Source of the DNA: Corallococcus sp. AS-1-6
Lineage (GTDB): Bacteria > Myxococcota > Myxococcia > Myxococcales > Myxococcaceae
Reading direction: 5' to 3'
Assembly (NCBI RefSeq): GCF_020037015.1
Contig: NZ_JAIQDE010000002.1
Span: 124,001-188,000, forward strand
Length of the DNA stretch: 64,000 nt
Shown in pieces: positions 28,028 to 36,799 of this stretch (within the stretch, counting starts at the first letter, position 1; each line of letters starts with the position of its first letter). The position numbers and the translations under genes are program-made. A model generated the notes under the pieces. The model worked only from the letters and a program-made list of their open reading frames with translations, searched no databases and was not told the origin of the DNA.

Positions 28028-28447
28028 ATGCTCTCGCGCGCCCACACCCTTGCCCGCCTCACCGCGATGCTGCTCGTCGCGCTCTGGGGTGCCCAGCCGC
28101 TGGGTCTGGCGCTGCACGTGGAGCAGCACGCGCACCGGTTCTGTCCGCAGCACCAGACGTTTGAGGAAGACGCGCGGCGCGCGAACCCCGCGCTGTCCCG
28201 CTTCTCCGAGCGCGCGCCCGTCGTCGCCTCCGTCCCGCCCGCCGTGGCGGACGCGACGGGCCTCAACCACGAGACGTGCCCGCTGCTCACGGCCGCCCCG
28301 CAGGTGGGGGCCCTCGCGGGCTCGGACGTCCCCGCCGCTTCGGCGTGCGTGGAGAGCAACCACCCGGCCACCGCGCCGCCCCGCTCCTTCGCGCCGCTCG
28401 CCGTCCTCGACACCGCGCCCAAGGCCTCGCCTCCGACGCACGCGTAG
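28028..28447 (+). CDS. small secreted/membrane His- and Cys-rich protein
   Basis: 139 residues. An N-terminal hydrophobic segment (LTAMLLVALWGAQPLGLAL) is either a signal peptide or a membrane anchor. It is followed by HVEQHAHRFCPQHQ, a later NHETCPLL and CVESNH, giving several potential metal ligands. The C-terminus ends LDTAPKASPPTHA, close to the end of the protein at 37580-38026 (LRLAPKSSPPRA); the two share hydrophobic start, His/Cys cluster and tail and look like distant paralogues. The layout recalls DUF2946-type proteins that accompany metal-transport genes. It precedes the metal ABC operon by about 100 bp and probably belongs to it. The ribosome binding site is weak. Confidence 0.65.
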   Translation: MLSRAHTLARLTAMLLVALWGAQPLGLALHVEQHAHRFCPQHQTFEEDARRANPALSRFSERAPVVASVPPAVADATGLNHETCPLLTAAPQVGALAGSDVPAASACVESNHPATAPPRSFAPLAVLDTAPKASPPTHA

Positions 28448-28550
28448 TCCCGCGTGTCGTGTCCGTGAAGCAGGTCATCAGGTCGACAGCTCGTCGTGGG
28501 GCGCGCACGCGCGTGCTCCACGGCCGGCCGGTTCCGAGGAGCAAACATCC

Positions 28551-29888
28551 GTGTCCCCCCTTCCGCGCAGGAATCCCCGCGCCCTCGCCGTCGTGCTCGC
28601 CGCGCAGTTGTCCGCGAGCGCCACGTGGGCCCAGCAGTCCCCACCCGCAACCGAGTCCCCGCCCGCTTCTGAGGACACTCCGGCGCTGAGCCCGGAGGAG
28701 ATGGAGGAGATTGAGAAGGCGCTGGGCACGGACACGAGCACGCGCGCGCGTCCGTCCGGCGACACGTCCCCGGCGTCGCCCACCGCGACGAACGACTCCG
28801 GCGTGACGCCGCTGAAGCTGCCCAACGCCATCTCCGGTGGCACCAACTTCCTCAACCTGAGCTTCATCCTGGACATGGCCCTGGCGGCCTTCTCCAACAA
28901 GGAGCCCCTGCAGGGCGGCGCGCACGACCCGACGAAGAACGGCTTCAACCTCCAGCAGTTGGAGCTGTCCATCGGCTCCGTGGTGGACCCGTACTTCCGC
29001 TTCGACAGCAACCTCGTCTTCAGCCAGTTCGGCGTGGAGATTGAAGAGGCGTACGTCACCACGTTGGACCTGCCCGCCAACCTCCAGGTGCGCGCGGGCC
29101 AGTTCCTCACCCGCTTCGGGCGGATCAACGCCACGCACCCGCACGCGTGGGACTTCGTGGATCAGCCCTTCATCATGAGCCGCTACTTCGGCGCGGAGGG
29201 CAACCGCGGCCTGGGCGTGGAGGGCTCGTGGCTCACGCCGCTGCCCTGGTACGTGGAGGTGATTGGCAGCGCCACCGACGCGACGGGCGAGGCCACCGCG
29301 CGCAGCTTCTTCGGCGCCGCCGCCGAGCGCGTGCTGTCCCCGCTGGACTTCCAGCTCACCGGCGCGGTGAAGCAGTTCTTCCCCCTGTCGGACGACCTGT
29401 CGCTGCTCTGGGGCCTGTCCGCCGCCACGGGCCCCAACGCCACGGGCTACCGCAACCACACCAGCATCTACGGCACGGACGTGTACCTGAAGTTCCGGCC
29501 CATCACGTCCCAGAGTTCGCAGCAACTGGTGCTCCAGGCGGAGGTGCTCTACCGCCGCAGGCAGGTGCCGGACGACGTGCTGTCCGACTGGGGCGGCTAC
29601 GCGCAGACGGTGTGGCGCTTCTCCAACCGCTGGGCCACGGGCCTGCGCTACGAGTTCGGCTCGGCCGCGAAGACGCTGGAGGGCCGCGTGGCGAATGATC
29701 CGCTCGACCCCGAGTGGACTTCCGACCGCCAGCGCATCACCGCGTCGGTGACGTTCTGGCCCACGGAGTTCTCCCGCCTGCGCCTGCAGGCCGCCACGGA
29801 CCGCGTGGGCTGGCGCGAGTCGCCGGACTACTCGGCCTTCCTCGCCCTTGAAGTCGTGACCGGCGCCCACGGTGCCCATGCGTTCTGA
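28551..29888 (+). CDS. outer-membrane beta-barrel (porin-like) protein of the metal operon
   Basis: 445 residues from a GTG with CCGAGGAGC upstream. A signal peptide ends around SATWAQQ. A Ser/Pro/Thr-rich linker with an acidic helix (SPEEMEEIEKALG) precedes a barrel of alternating strands, e.g. LELSIGSVVDPYFRFDSNLVFSQFGVEIEEAYVT and LQVRAGQFLTRFGRINATHPHAWDFVD. The protein ends in Phe (GAHGAHAF), the usual signal for BAM assembly, next to two His. The barrel resembles phosphate-selective porin-like or outer-membrane carrier proteins rather than TonB receptors: no plug or TonB box is seen. Its place 22 bp before the metal-binding protein suggests outer-membrane passage of the metal. Confidence 0.75.
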   Translation: MSPLPRRNPRALAVVLAAQLSASATWAQQSPPATESPPASEDTPALSPEEMEEIEKALGTDTSTRARPSGDTSPASPTATNDSGVTPLKLPNAISGGTNFLNLSFILDMALAAFSNKEPLQGGAHDPTKNGFNLQQLELSIGSVVDPYFRFDSNLVFSQFGVEIEEAYVTTLDLPANLQVRAGQFLTRFGRINATHPHAWDFVDQPFIMSRYFGAEGNRGLGVEGSWLTPLPWYVEVIGSATDATGEATARSFFGAAAERVLSPLDFQLTGAVKQFFPLSDDLSLLWGLSAATGPNATGYRNHTSIYGTDVYLKFRPITSQSSQQLVLQAEVLYRRRQVPDDVLSDWGGYAQTVWRFSNRWATGLRYEFGSAAKTLEGRVANDPLDPEWTSDRQRITASVTFWPTEFSRLRLQAATDRVGWRESPDYSAFLALEVVTGAHGAHAF

Positions 29889-29910
29889 CCCCTTCTTCCG
29901 GAGCCCTTCC

Positions 29911-30834
29911 ATGCGTTCCCTTCGCCTGTTCGCGGCCCTGTGCGCCGCCGTCGTCAGCCTCACCGCCGTCCCCGCTCGCGCGGACCTGAAGGTCGTCGCC
30001 ACCCTCCCGGACCTGGCCGCGCTGGCCAGGGCCGTGGGCGGGGACAAGGTGGACGTCACCGCGCTCGCGCTGCCCACGCAGGACCCGCACTTCGTGGACG
30101 CCAAGCCGAACCTGGCGCTCGCGCTCAACCGCGCGGACCTGCTCATCGCCGCGGGACTGGACCTGGAGATCGGCTGGCTGCCCACGCTCCAGTTGGGCGC
30201 GCGCAACAGCCGCATCCAGTCCGGCAACCCGGGCTACCTGGACGCGTCGCGGTTCGTGAGCCTCCAGGAGGTCCCCGCCGGGCAGGTGGACCGCAGCCAG
30301 GGCGACGTGCACCCCGGCGGCAACCCGCACTACCTCTATGATCCGCGGCAGGCCCTCAAGGTGGCGGCGGCCATCGAAGCGCGCATGTCGCAGTTGGATG
30401 CGAAGAACGCCGCGGCCTACAAGGCCAACCTCGCGAAGTTCACGCAGGAGCTGCAGGCGGCGCAGGCGGGCTGGGAGAAGCGGCTCGCGGGGTTCAAGGG
30501 CGTGCCCGTCATCGCGTACCACCGCACGACGGCGTACCTGCAGGACTGGCTGGGCTTCAAGACCATCGCCTTCCTGGAGCCAAAGCCGGGCATCCCGCCG
30601 AACCCGTCCCATGTCGCGCAGGTGCTGGGGCAGGGCAAGGCCAACAAGGTGAAGCTGGTGCTCAAGGAGGACTACTACCCGGACAACATCGCGAAGCTCG
30701 TGGCGTCGAAGATCCCCGCCGCGCTCGTCACGTTGCCGGGCGGCACCGACTTCCGCTCCGGCCAGACGTACGTGCAGCGCCTGGAGCTGATGGTGGGCCG
30801 GCTGGAGCAGGGCCTCGCCGGGAAGGGGGAATGA
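29911..30834 (+). CDS. metal ABC transporter substrate-binding protein (ZnuA/TroA family)
   Basis: 307 residues from the ATG at 29911 (CGGAGC upstream). The signal peptide is MRSLRLFAALCAAVVSLTAVPARA. Cluster A-I metal ligands are visible as H in QDPHFVDAKP, H in GGNPHYLYDPRQ, H in IAYHRTTAYL and an acidic residue near the end. The backbone helix typical of the family is VAAAIEARMSQLDAKNAAAYKANLAKF. The family binds Zn or Mn in the periplasm. The long His-rich loop of many ZnuA proteins is absent. It is four bases upstream of the lipoprotein gene, and the ATPase and permease follow. Confidence 0.92.
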   Translation: MRSLRLFAALCAAVVSLTAVPARADLKVVATLPDLAALARAVGGDKVDVTALALPTQDPHFVDAKPNLALALNRADLLIAAGLDLEIGWLPTLQLGARNSRIQSGNPGYLDASRFVSLQEVPAGQVDRSQGDVHPGGNPHYLYDPRQALKVAAAIEARMSQLDAKNAAAYKANLAKFTQELQAAQAGWEKRLAGFKGVPVIAYHRTTAYLQDWLGFKTIAFLEPKPGIPPNPSHVAQVLGQGKANKVKLVLKEDYYPDNIAKLVASKIPAALVTLPGGTDFRSGQTYVQRLELMVGRLEQGLAGKGE

Positions 30835-30838
30835 CGCC

Positions 30839-31699
30839 ATGAAGCGCTTTCCCATCAAGGCGTGGTTGCTTCCCGTCGCGCTCGTGTCCGGGTGCGCGTT
30901 CGACGCGGGCGAGGGCTTCGCGGTGCTGGAGCCCTCCGTCCAGGCCGCGTACACGCCGGTGTCCGGCCGCGACGCGGGCGACGGCTACCAGGCGCTCGCG
31001 TCCGACTTCCAGTTGCGCATGGACACCGGCGCGGTGAGCCTGGGCAGCATCGACCTGCTGGCCAGCTCCGGGGGCGGAGGCAGCACGACGTTCGACCCGT
31101 CCTCTCCGCCGCCGGGCTACTCGCTGTGCCACAACGGGCACTGCCACAGCGACTCCGGGGCGCTCGTGGACTACGAGGACATCCAGGCGGAGCTGGGCGG
31201 CGGTGGCAGCACCACCGTCACCGTGGCCAACCTGCCGGTGGACGCGGAGCTGGACCTGCTGGCGCCCGCGGCCCGCGGCCTCACCTGCGAGCCCGCCTGC
31301 GCGCTGGGCAAGACGACGCTGTCCCGGGGGCGCTGGGCCGTCACGGGCCTGCGGATGACGGGCAGCGTGCGGGATGGCCGCGTGCCGGCGCGCTTCGCGG
31401 GCGCCCTGCCCTTCCGCTTCACCGCGACGGTGACGGGCGCGGAGGCCACGCCGGTGGCGGTGCTCACCGGCGACCTGGACGTGCCGTCCGACCGGGAGAA
31501 CGCGCCGCGCGTCGAGCTGGGCCTGAAGCTGGAAGTGACGCCGGCCCTCTTCGACGCGGTGGACTGGTCCGCCGCGAAGCCGGGCACCGACGGCGTGGTG
31601 GACCTGGACGCGCCCGAGAACGCGGCGGTGCGCGCCGCGCTCCTGGAGAAGGTGGCGGCGCTGAGCCCCACCGCGGAGGTGAGCCGTGGCGCACGGTGA
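30839..31699 (+). CDS. metal-operon lipoprotein with CHNGHCH motif
   Basis: 286 residues. LLPVALVSGCAFDAGEG carries a good lipobox with Cys19, so it is a lipoprotein. After about 90 residues comes GYSLCHNGHCHSDSG, a compact His/Cys cluster flanked by two Gly/Ser-rich linkers (SSGGGGSTT, LGGGGSTT). A second Cys pair follows in LTCEPACALGKTTL, then an Ig-like beta-rich C-terminal half. Its place between the substrate-binding protein and the ATPase, with a 14-bp overlap into the latter, suggests it captures or hands over the metal. I know no named family for it, and this role is inferred from position and ligands. Confidence 0.82.
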   Translation: MKRFPIKAWLLPVALVSGCAFDAGEGFAVLEPSVQAAYTPVSGRDAGDGYQALASDFQLRMDTGAVSLGSIDLLASSGGGGSTTFDPSSPPPGYSLCHNGHCHSDSGALVDYEDIQAELGGGGSTTVTVANLPVDAELDLLAPAARGLTCEPACALGKTTLSRGRWAVTGLRMTGSVRDGRVPARFAGALPFRFTATVTGAEATPVAVLTGDLDVPSDRENAPRVELGLKLEVTPALFDAVDWSAAKPGTDGVVDLDAPENAAVRAALLEKVAALSPTAEVSRGAR

Positions 31700-32504
31700 G
31701 CACGAGACGGAGCTGGACCGGGGCCACCGCGCCGCGGTGCCGGAGCCTGGCGAGCCGCTGCTCAAGTGCGAGCAGTTGGTCATCGGCTACGGGGGCAAGG
31801 ACATCCTGCCGCCCATGGACCTGGTGGTGCGCCGCCACCAGTTCGTGGCGGTGGTGGGCCGCAACGGCTCCGGCAAGAGCACCTGGTTCAAGACGCTCCT
31901 GGGGCTGATTCCCCCGGTGTCCGGCCGCATCACCCTGGGCGCGCCGCACATCCGCAGCGCGTACGTGCCGCAGATGTCCGCCATCGACTCGCTGCTGCCC
32001 GTGCACACGCGGGAGCTCACCAGTTGGGGACGGCTGTCCGGGTGGAACTTCCTGCGGCCCTTCCCCAGCAAGACGGACCGGCAGAAGGTGGAGGCGGCGC
32101 TCGACACCGCGGGCGCGCGCGGCATCGCGAAGCGGCCCTTCCGCGACCTGTCCGGCGGCGAGAAGCAGCGCGCGCTGCTGGCGCGGGTCATCGCCACCGA
32201 GGCGGACGTGGTGCTGCTGGATGAGCCCACCGCCGCGATGGACGCGGTGGCGGAGAAGCAGACGATGCTGCGGCTGTGCGCGCTCGCGCATGACCGGGGC
32301 CTGGGCGTGGTGGTGGTGAGCCACGACCTGTCCGTCGCCGCCGAGCACGCCGACGTCATCCTCTTCGTGGACCGCGAGCACCGCTGCTTCGTCATGGGCG
32401 ATGCGCGCACCGTGTTCTGTCACCCCGCCTTCCGCCGCCAGTACGGCGACGACTACTGCCACAGCGCGCCCCAGGGACCCCACCGTGGAAACAACCCTGC
32501 TTGA
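31686..32504 (+). CDS. metal ABC transporter ATP-binding protein (ZnuC-like)
   Basis: 272 residues from a GTG at 31686 inside the end of the lipoprotein gene. Walker A is GRNGSGKST, the Q-loop region VPQMSAIDSLLPV, the signature LSGGEKQRALLAR, Walker B VVLLDEPTAAMD and the switch His VVVSHDLS. The helical domain WGRLSGWNFLRPF is typical of Zn/Mn importer ATPases. An N-terminal extension of about 28 residues (AHGEHETELDRGHRA) contains three His. It energises import through the permease gene, which overlaps it by 20 bp. Confidence 0.93.
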   Translation: MAHGEHETELDRGHRAAVPEPGEPLLKCEQLVIGYGGKDILPPMDLVVRRHQFVAVVGRNGSGKSTWFKTLLGLIPPVSGRITLGAPHIRSAYVPQMSAIDSLLPVHTRELTSWGRLSGWNFLRPFPSKTDRQKVEAALDTAGARGIAKRPFRDLSGGEKQRALLARVIATEADVVLLDEPTAAMDAVAEKQTMLRLCALAHDRGLGVVVVSHDLSVAAEHADVILFVDREHRCFVMGDARTVFCHPAFRRQYGDDYCHSAPQGPHRGNNPA

Positions 32505-33357
32505 GCCCTCGAAGTGGGAACAGTTCCAGGCGGGCTGGGAGCTGTTCCGCGACCCCATCCTCTGCGCGCTCATCGCCGGGTGCGTGCTGGGCTTCCTCAG
32601 CGTCTACGTGGTGCTGCGGCGCATGGTGTTCGTCAGCGCGGCGGTGACGAACACCGCGGGCCTGGGCGTGGCGCTGGCCTTCTTCGCGGAGATCCACCTG
32701 GGCGTGCACGTGGATCCGCTGGTGGGCGCGGTGGTGCTGTCCGTCGCGGCCACGCTGCTGCTGATGATTGAACCCGCGCGGCTGCGGCTGTCGCGGGAGA
32801 GCCTGCTGGGGTGCGCGTTCGCCTTCGCGGGCGGCGCGGCCATCCTGGTGGGCGACCGCATCGCGCAGGAGGCGCACGACATCCAGGGCATCCTCTTCGG
32901 CACCGCGGTGCTGGTGACGCCGGATCAACTCCAGGCGGTGGCGGTGGCCGGCGCGGTGCTGATGGTGCTGCACCTGTGGTGGTTCCGGGGCATCGCCTTC
33001 GTCAGCTTCGACCGCATCGGCGCCACCGTGCAGGGGCTGCCGGTGAAGCTGCTGGACACGGTGTTGATGGTGTCCATCGGCATCATGGTGGGCGTGTGCG
33101 CGCGGGCCCTGGGCGCCCTGCCCGTCTTCGCGTTCTCCACGCTGTCGGCCATCGCCGCGCTGGTGCTGGACCTGCGGCTGCCGTGGACCTTCTTCACGGC
33201 GACCGTGCTGGGCGGCATCGCGGGCGCGGGCGGATACCTGTTCGCGTACTTCTACGACTTCCCGGTGGGCGGCTCTCAAACCGTCCTGTCCGGGGTGCTG
33301 GTGCTGATGATGATGCTCGTGCGCCTGGTGCGCGTGCCCTTCAAGCGCCGGGCGTGA
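32485..33357 (+). CDS. metal ABC transporter permease (ZnuB family)
   Basis: 290 residues from a GTG at 32485, overlapping the ATPase gene by 20 bp. It has eight or nine hydrophobic helices. Family signatures are GCVLGFLSVYVVLRRMVFVSAAVTNTAGLGVALAFF (substrate-entry helix), RLSRESLLGCAFAFAGGAAIL and the C-terminal GGIAGAGGYLFAYFYDFPVGGSQTVLSGVLVLMMML. The SAAVTNTAGLG motif corresponds to SDAISHAVLPG of MntB/ZnuB, with the His replaced by Asn. It is the last gene of the metal-uptake operon and is convergent with the isochorismatase-fold gene. Confidence 0.92.
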   Translation: METTLLEPSKWEQFQAGWELFRDPILCALIAGCVLGFLSVYVVLRRMVFVSAAVTNTAGLGVALAFFAEIHLGVHVDPLVGAVVLSVAATLLLMIEPARLRLSRESLLGCAFAFAGGAAILVGDRIAQEAHDIQGILFGTAVLVTPDQLQAVAVAGAVLMVLHLWWFRGIAFVSFDRIGATVQGLPVKLLDTVLMVSIGIMVGVCARALGALPVFAFSTLSAIAALVLDLRLPWTFFTATVLGGIAGAGGYLFAYFYDFPVGGSQTVLSGVLVLMMMLVRLVRVPFKRRA

Positions 33358-33383
33358 GCGGGAGGCCGCCGTCGTCCCTGGCT

Positions 33384-33932
33384 TCAGCGGACGGCGGCGG
33401 ACACCTTCTTGAACTCGGGCGTGCCCGCGCGGCCCAGCATGTCGAACAGGGCCGACTCCACGGTGAGGATGCGCGCGCCCGCGTCGCGGCACAGCTCCAG
33501 GCCCACGCGGCGGTCCTCCTCCGAGCGCGACAGCACCGCGTCCGCGAGCAGGCACGGCTCCCGGCCGCTGTCCGCCAGGTCGCGCGCCGTCTGGAAGACG
33601 CAGATGTGCGTCTCCATGCCGGTGATGAGCACCTGCTTGCGGTCCCCCAGCACGGAGAGCACGTCCGGCGTGGCGGCGGAGAACTCCAGCTTCTCCAGCG
33701 GCTTGAACTCCCCCAGGCGCAGCTTGAGCAGCGAGTGCGTGCGGCCCAGCCCCTGCGGGTACTGCTCCGTGACGATGACGGGCAGGCCCAGGGCCCGCGC
33801 CCCCTCCACGGCGGCGCCCGTGCGCGCGAGCATGCGGTCCAGGGCGTCGCGGTCCATCGCGGCGCACAGGCGCTCCTGGATGTCGACGACGAGCAGCGCG
33901 GCCTGCTCGGGCTTCAGGCGGAACGACGGCAT
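33384..33932 (-). CDS. isochorismatase-family cysteine hydrolase
   Basis: 182 residues, about the size of the YcaC/nicotinamidase-like hydrolases. The catalytic triad is readable as D17 (VVDIQERL), K81 (LEKLEFSA) and C111 (GMETHICVFQTARDL), with the cis-peptide ETHICV motif. The family hydrolyses amides, isochorismate or related substrates; lack of the extra metal-site His residues makes a true nicotinamidase less likely. It stands alone between the convergent metal operon and the TPR gene. A 9-bp hairpin (33365-33373 with 33390-33398) overlaps its stop and may end both transcripts. Confidence 0.9.
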   Translation of the reverse strand: MPSFRLKPEQAALLVVDIQERLCAAMDRDALDRMLARTGAAVEGARALGLPVIVTEQYPQGLGRTHSLLKLRLGEFKPLEKLEFSAATPDVLSVLGDRKQVLITGMETHICVFQTARDLADSGREPCLLADAVLSRSEEDRRVGLELCRDAGARILTVESALFDMLGRAGTPEFKKVSAAVR

Positions 33933-34004
33933 GGGGCGGCTCCTTGGAGGATGTCCCTAGTGACGCGAAGGCCGCGCCTGCGTCAAGCGCGGCGGCGCGC
34001 GGGC

Positions 34005-35747
34005 TCAGGCGCCGTGAACGGTCCAGGGCGCTTCACCGCCCCGGGGGACGGGCGCGGTGTCCACCGAGGCCGCGTCCGGCACCCGGCGGAGTGCGGTACG
34101 GCCCCGGTGGCCCCGGGCCGCGAAGCCCCGGGCGCGTTGCAGGCCCGGCAGGTGCGGATCCGCGTCGCGCCACAGGTCCAGCACCACGGCGAAGTCGTGC
34201 GCCGCCTCGGACATGCACTCGCAGGCGACGTGGGCCTCCGCGACCAGCAGCATGCAGTGGCCGCAGCCGGGCCGCTCCCCTGCCCGCTCCAGCGCCAGCT
34301 CCAGGGCCTTCTCCTCGCGGCCGGAGCGCAGGCGGATGCGGGCCAGCGTCTCCCGGGGCGGCCGGCAGAAGAGCGCGGGGCCCACGGGGCGCAGGCGGCG
34401 CTCCAGGCGCAGCGCCCGCGTGAGCGCGGCCTCCGCCCGGCCGGAGTCTCCGCGGCGCGCATCCAGCGTGCCTCGCAGTTCCTGCGCCGCGACCTCCACC
34501 GTGCGCGCCACGTCGCGGGCACACAGGGCGCGGCCCTCGGAGCGCGGCGCTTCCGCCAGGGTGAGGACCAGCGCGTCCAGGGCGCCGCACGCGCGCTCCA
34601 CGTCGCCCAGCCGTCCCGTCTCCAGGGCACAGACGCCCTTCGCGTACAGGCGCACGGCGTCGCGCAGCCCGGCCTCCGCGACGGTGGCGGCGTCTCCCAG
34701 CTCCATGGGGACCTCCGCGGCCGCCCGGCTGAAGCCGAAGCGCAGGTGCGCGGCGACGAGCGTGGTGGCGGCGAAGAGCACCGCCTGCGGCTGGCCTCCT
34801 GAAGCCTCCACGCGCTGCCGCAGCTTGCGCGCCCAGGCCTGCGCGCCCCGGTACTGCCCCACCTCCACGCAGCCTTCGCTGAGCAGGCGCAGGGCGGTGT
34901 CCGCGCTCGGCGCCACGTCCAGGGGCAGCGACTCGCGCGCGAGGTACGCGTCGTCCGCCGTCACCGCGGCCTCCAGGACGCGGTTCGCGTCCACTGCCTT
35001 GCCCACGCGCAGCAGCAGGCGTCCGGCGGCGAGCAGCGCGGGGCTCCCCGAGGGCACGAGCGACGGGAGCAACTCCGCGCTCTCCAACGCCGTCTCCGGC
35101 CGGGCGCTGGGCAGCCACGCCTGCACCCAGGCCACGTGCACGCCCGCGTGAGCCGGGTGCGTGCGCAGCAGGTCGCGCAGGAGGAACTGCGCGTAGGGCT
35201 GTCCCTGCCCGGGGCGCCCGTCGGATTCGTACCCGTCCAGCAGGAAGCCCGCGAGCAGCAGGCGCGGCTCGGGCTCCTGGGGGTAGCGGTCGATGAGGCA
35301 CTCCATCTCCCGCACGAAGGCATGTCTGCCATTGGCGGGCCCCTTGTCCGCGAGCAGGCTGGCCGCGACGACCAGCCGCTGCTCCAGGTCGGTGGTGCCC
35401 TCCGCCAGGGTCAGCGCCTTGCGGATGGCCTCCGCGCGGTCCGCCGTGAAGCGCTGCCCCACGCCCCGGGCGAGCGCGAGCCCCCACCACGCAATGGCGA
35501 GGGACGGGTCCTTCCGCGCGGCCTCCGCGAAGGCGCGCCGGGCCTCCAGCGCCCAGCCCAGGTGCAGCAGGCGCAGTCCCTGATCGAAGTACGCCTGCGC
35601 CAGGGGGACCTGCGTCGTCACCTGGAGGTGCGCGTCTCCCAGCCCGTCCAGGAGCGGCGGCGTGGGAAGGGCTTCGTCCGGCAGGTCCTCCCACGCGACG
35701 TGGGAGTGGACCGACGGGGCATCGGCTCGGAACAGACGTGCCAGCAT
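34005..35747 (-). CDS. cytoplasmic TPR-repeat protein with C-terminal Cys cluster
   Basis: 580 residues, mostly helical with TPR-like repeats. A convincing unit is AQAYFDQGLRLLHLGWALEARRAFAEAARKDPSLAIAWWGLALARG (about residues 50-95), the pattern of tetratricopeptide proteins with an AxxxFDQGLRLLH start. No signal peptide. Near the end PGCGHCMLLVAEAHVACECMSEAAHDF carries CxxC and CxC, potential metal or redox ligands. It lies 21 bp after the gene at 35769-36368 and in the same direction as three genes of unknown function. Function unknown; TPR proteins usually mediate protein contacts. Confidence 0.78.
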   Translation of the reverse strand: MLARLFRADAPSVHSHVAWEDLPDEALPTPPLLDGLGDAHLQVTTQVPLAQAYFDQGLRLLHLGWALEARRAFAEAARKDPSLAIAWWGLALARGVGQRFTADRAEAIRKALTLAEGTTDLEQRLVVAASLLADKGPANGRHAFVREMECLIDRYPQEPEPRLLLAGFLLDGYESDGRPGQGQPYAQFLLRDLLRTHPAHAGVHVAWVQAWLPSARPETALESAELLPSLVPSGSPALLAAGRLLLRVGKAVDANRVLEAAVTADDAYLARESLPLDVAPSADTALRLLSEGCVEVGQYRGAQAWARKLRQRVEASGGQPQAVLFAATTLVAAHLRFGFSRAAAEVPMELGDAATVAEAGLRDAVRLYAKGVCALETGRLGDVERACGALDALVLTLAEAPRSEGRALCARDVARTVEVAAQELRGTLDARRGDSGRAEAALTRALRLERRLRPVGPALFCRPPRETLARIRLRSGREEKALELALERAGERPGCGHCMLLVAEAHVACECMSEAAHDFAVVLDLWRDADPHLPGLQRARGFAARGHRGRTALRRVPDAASVDTAPVPRGGEAPWTVHGA

Positions 35748-35768
35748 GGTGTCCTCCTCACGCTCCGG

Positions 35769-36368
35769 TCATCGGAGCGACAGCGTGTTGACGGAGGCGT
35801 CGGTCGCGCGCACGCGCACGGCCAGCCTCCTCCAGGCGGTGGCCAGCTCCTCGGCCGGGATGGGGGACGCCTTGCGCCGCGCCGCCAGGCACTCGCGCCG
35901 CCAGGCCAGGCCCACGTCGCGGGCCACCCACGCCTCGTACTCCGCGAGCCAGTCCGCCAGCCGCGCGAGCCCCGCCCGCGCCGCCCTGCGCTCCGGCCCG
36001 GTGGCCGCGTCGCGCCGGACGCCCACGTCCTCCACCCGGAAGGCCGGGCCGCGCGCGTCCTCCACCCACCGGGGCACGAAGCCGTCGCGCGGCACGAAGA
36101 TGGCGGCGCCGCAGGACTCGCACAGCGCGCCGAAGCCCCACAGCGTGAGGCGCCCCCCGTCCAGGAGCCGCCCCTGGTACGCGCTCTGTCCCTCCACGCC
36201 CGGCGGACGCGCCTCACGCACCAGCCCGTGCCGCAGCAGCACGTTGCCGTCCGGGCAACGCACGTCCTGGCCCAGGCACCACATGGCCACGTCGAACAGA
36301 CGGTCGCCGTCGCGGCGCACGTCGCAGGGAAGCAGGGAACCGGCACTGCCACAAGAGACCTTGGACAT
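35769..36368 (-). CDS. unknown protein with zinc-ribbon-like Cys pairs
   Basis: 199 residues. Cys are clustered: MSKVSCGSAGSLLPC at the N-terminus, MWCLGQDVRCPDGNVLLRHGLV, then FGALCESCGAAIFVPRDGF. The CESC pair with upstream CLGQDVRC could bind zinc. A long helical C-terminal part rich in Arg, Ala and Trp follows (AWVARDVGLAWRRECLAARR). No signal peptide or family is recognised. It sits 18 bp after the basic small protein gene and 21 bp before the TPR gene, so the three are likely an operon. The overlapping frame 35758-36141 is a shadow. Confidence 0.68.
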   Translation of the reverse strand: MSKVSCGSAGSLLPCDVRRDGDRLFDVAMWCLGQDVRCPDGNVLLRHGLVREARPPGVEGQSAYQGRLLDGGRLTLWGFGALCESCGAAIFVPRDGFVPRWVEDARGPAFRVEDVGVRRDAATGPERRAARAGLARLADWLAEYEAWVARDVGLAWRRECLAARRKASPIPAEELATAWRRLAVRVRATDASVNTLSLR

Positions 36369-36386
36369 GGGGCGCCTCCGGGGCCG

Positions 36387-36770
36387 CTACGAAGCGGCCT
36401 TCTTCACGGTGGGACCCACGCGCGCGGGCACGTCGCCGAAGAGCGCCTTCGCGTCCACGGCCGTGGCGCCCGCCTTGGTGAGCAGCGCGTTGACGGCGCG
36501 CACCAGCTTGGAGCGCACGCGCGGGGACAGCGGCTTGTCCTCGCGCGCGGCATTGAGCTGATGCTCGCTCAGACCCCGGCCGCTGCGCGGCTTGCCCAGG
36601 CCCAGCTCCGCGTACGGCTTCTGCTGCTGCTCCTTGTCGCGGCGGCGCGTGGAGCGCTTGCGCTTCAGGACGCGGTCCTCCTCCGTGTGCGCCTCAAGCT
36701 GGCGCGAGCGGCGCAGCAACACCGCGGGGGAGATCTTCTGACTGTCGAGGAACTGCTGGAAGGTACCCAT
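36387..36770 (-). CDS. small basic protein of unknown function
   Basis: 127 residues. It begins MGTFQQFLDSQKISPAVLLRRSRQLEAH, followed by a strongly basic stretch RVLKRKRSTRRRDKEQQQKPYAELG and a helical C-terminal domain SPRVRSKLVRAVNALLTKAGA. The charge suggests binding to nucleic acid or ribosome, but no named domain is recognised. A purine-rich GGAG-like site precedes the ATG. It is the first gene of a probable three-gene unit with the Cys-pair protein and TPR protein. The upstream lipoprotein gene ends only 29 bp before it. Confidence 0.7.
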   Translation of the reverse strand: MGTFQQFLDSQKISPAVLLRRSRQLEAHTEEDRVLKRKRSTRRRDKEQQQKPYAELGLGKPRSGRGLSEHQLNAAREDKPLSPRVRSKLVRAVNALLTKAGATAVDAKALFGDVPARVGPTVKKAAS

Positions 36771-36799
36771 GGGGAACTCCTGAGACGGGAAAGAGGTGG

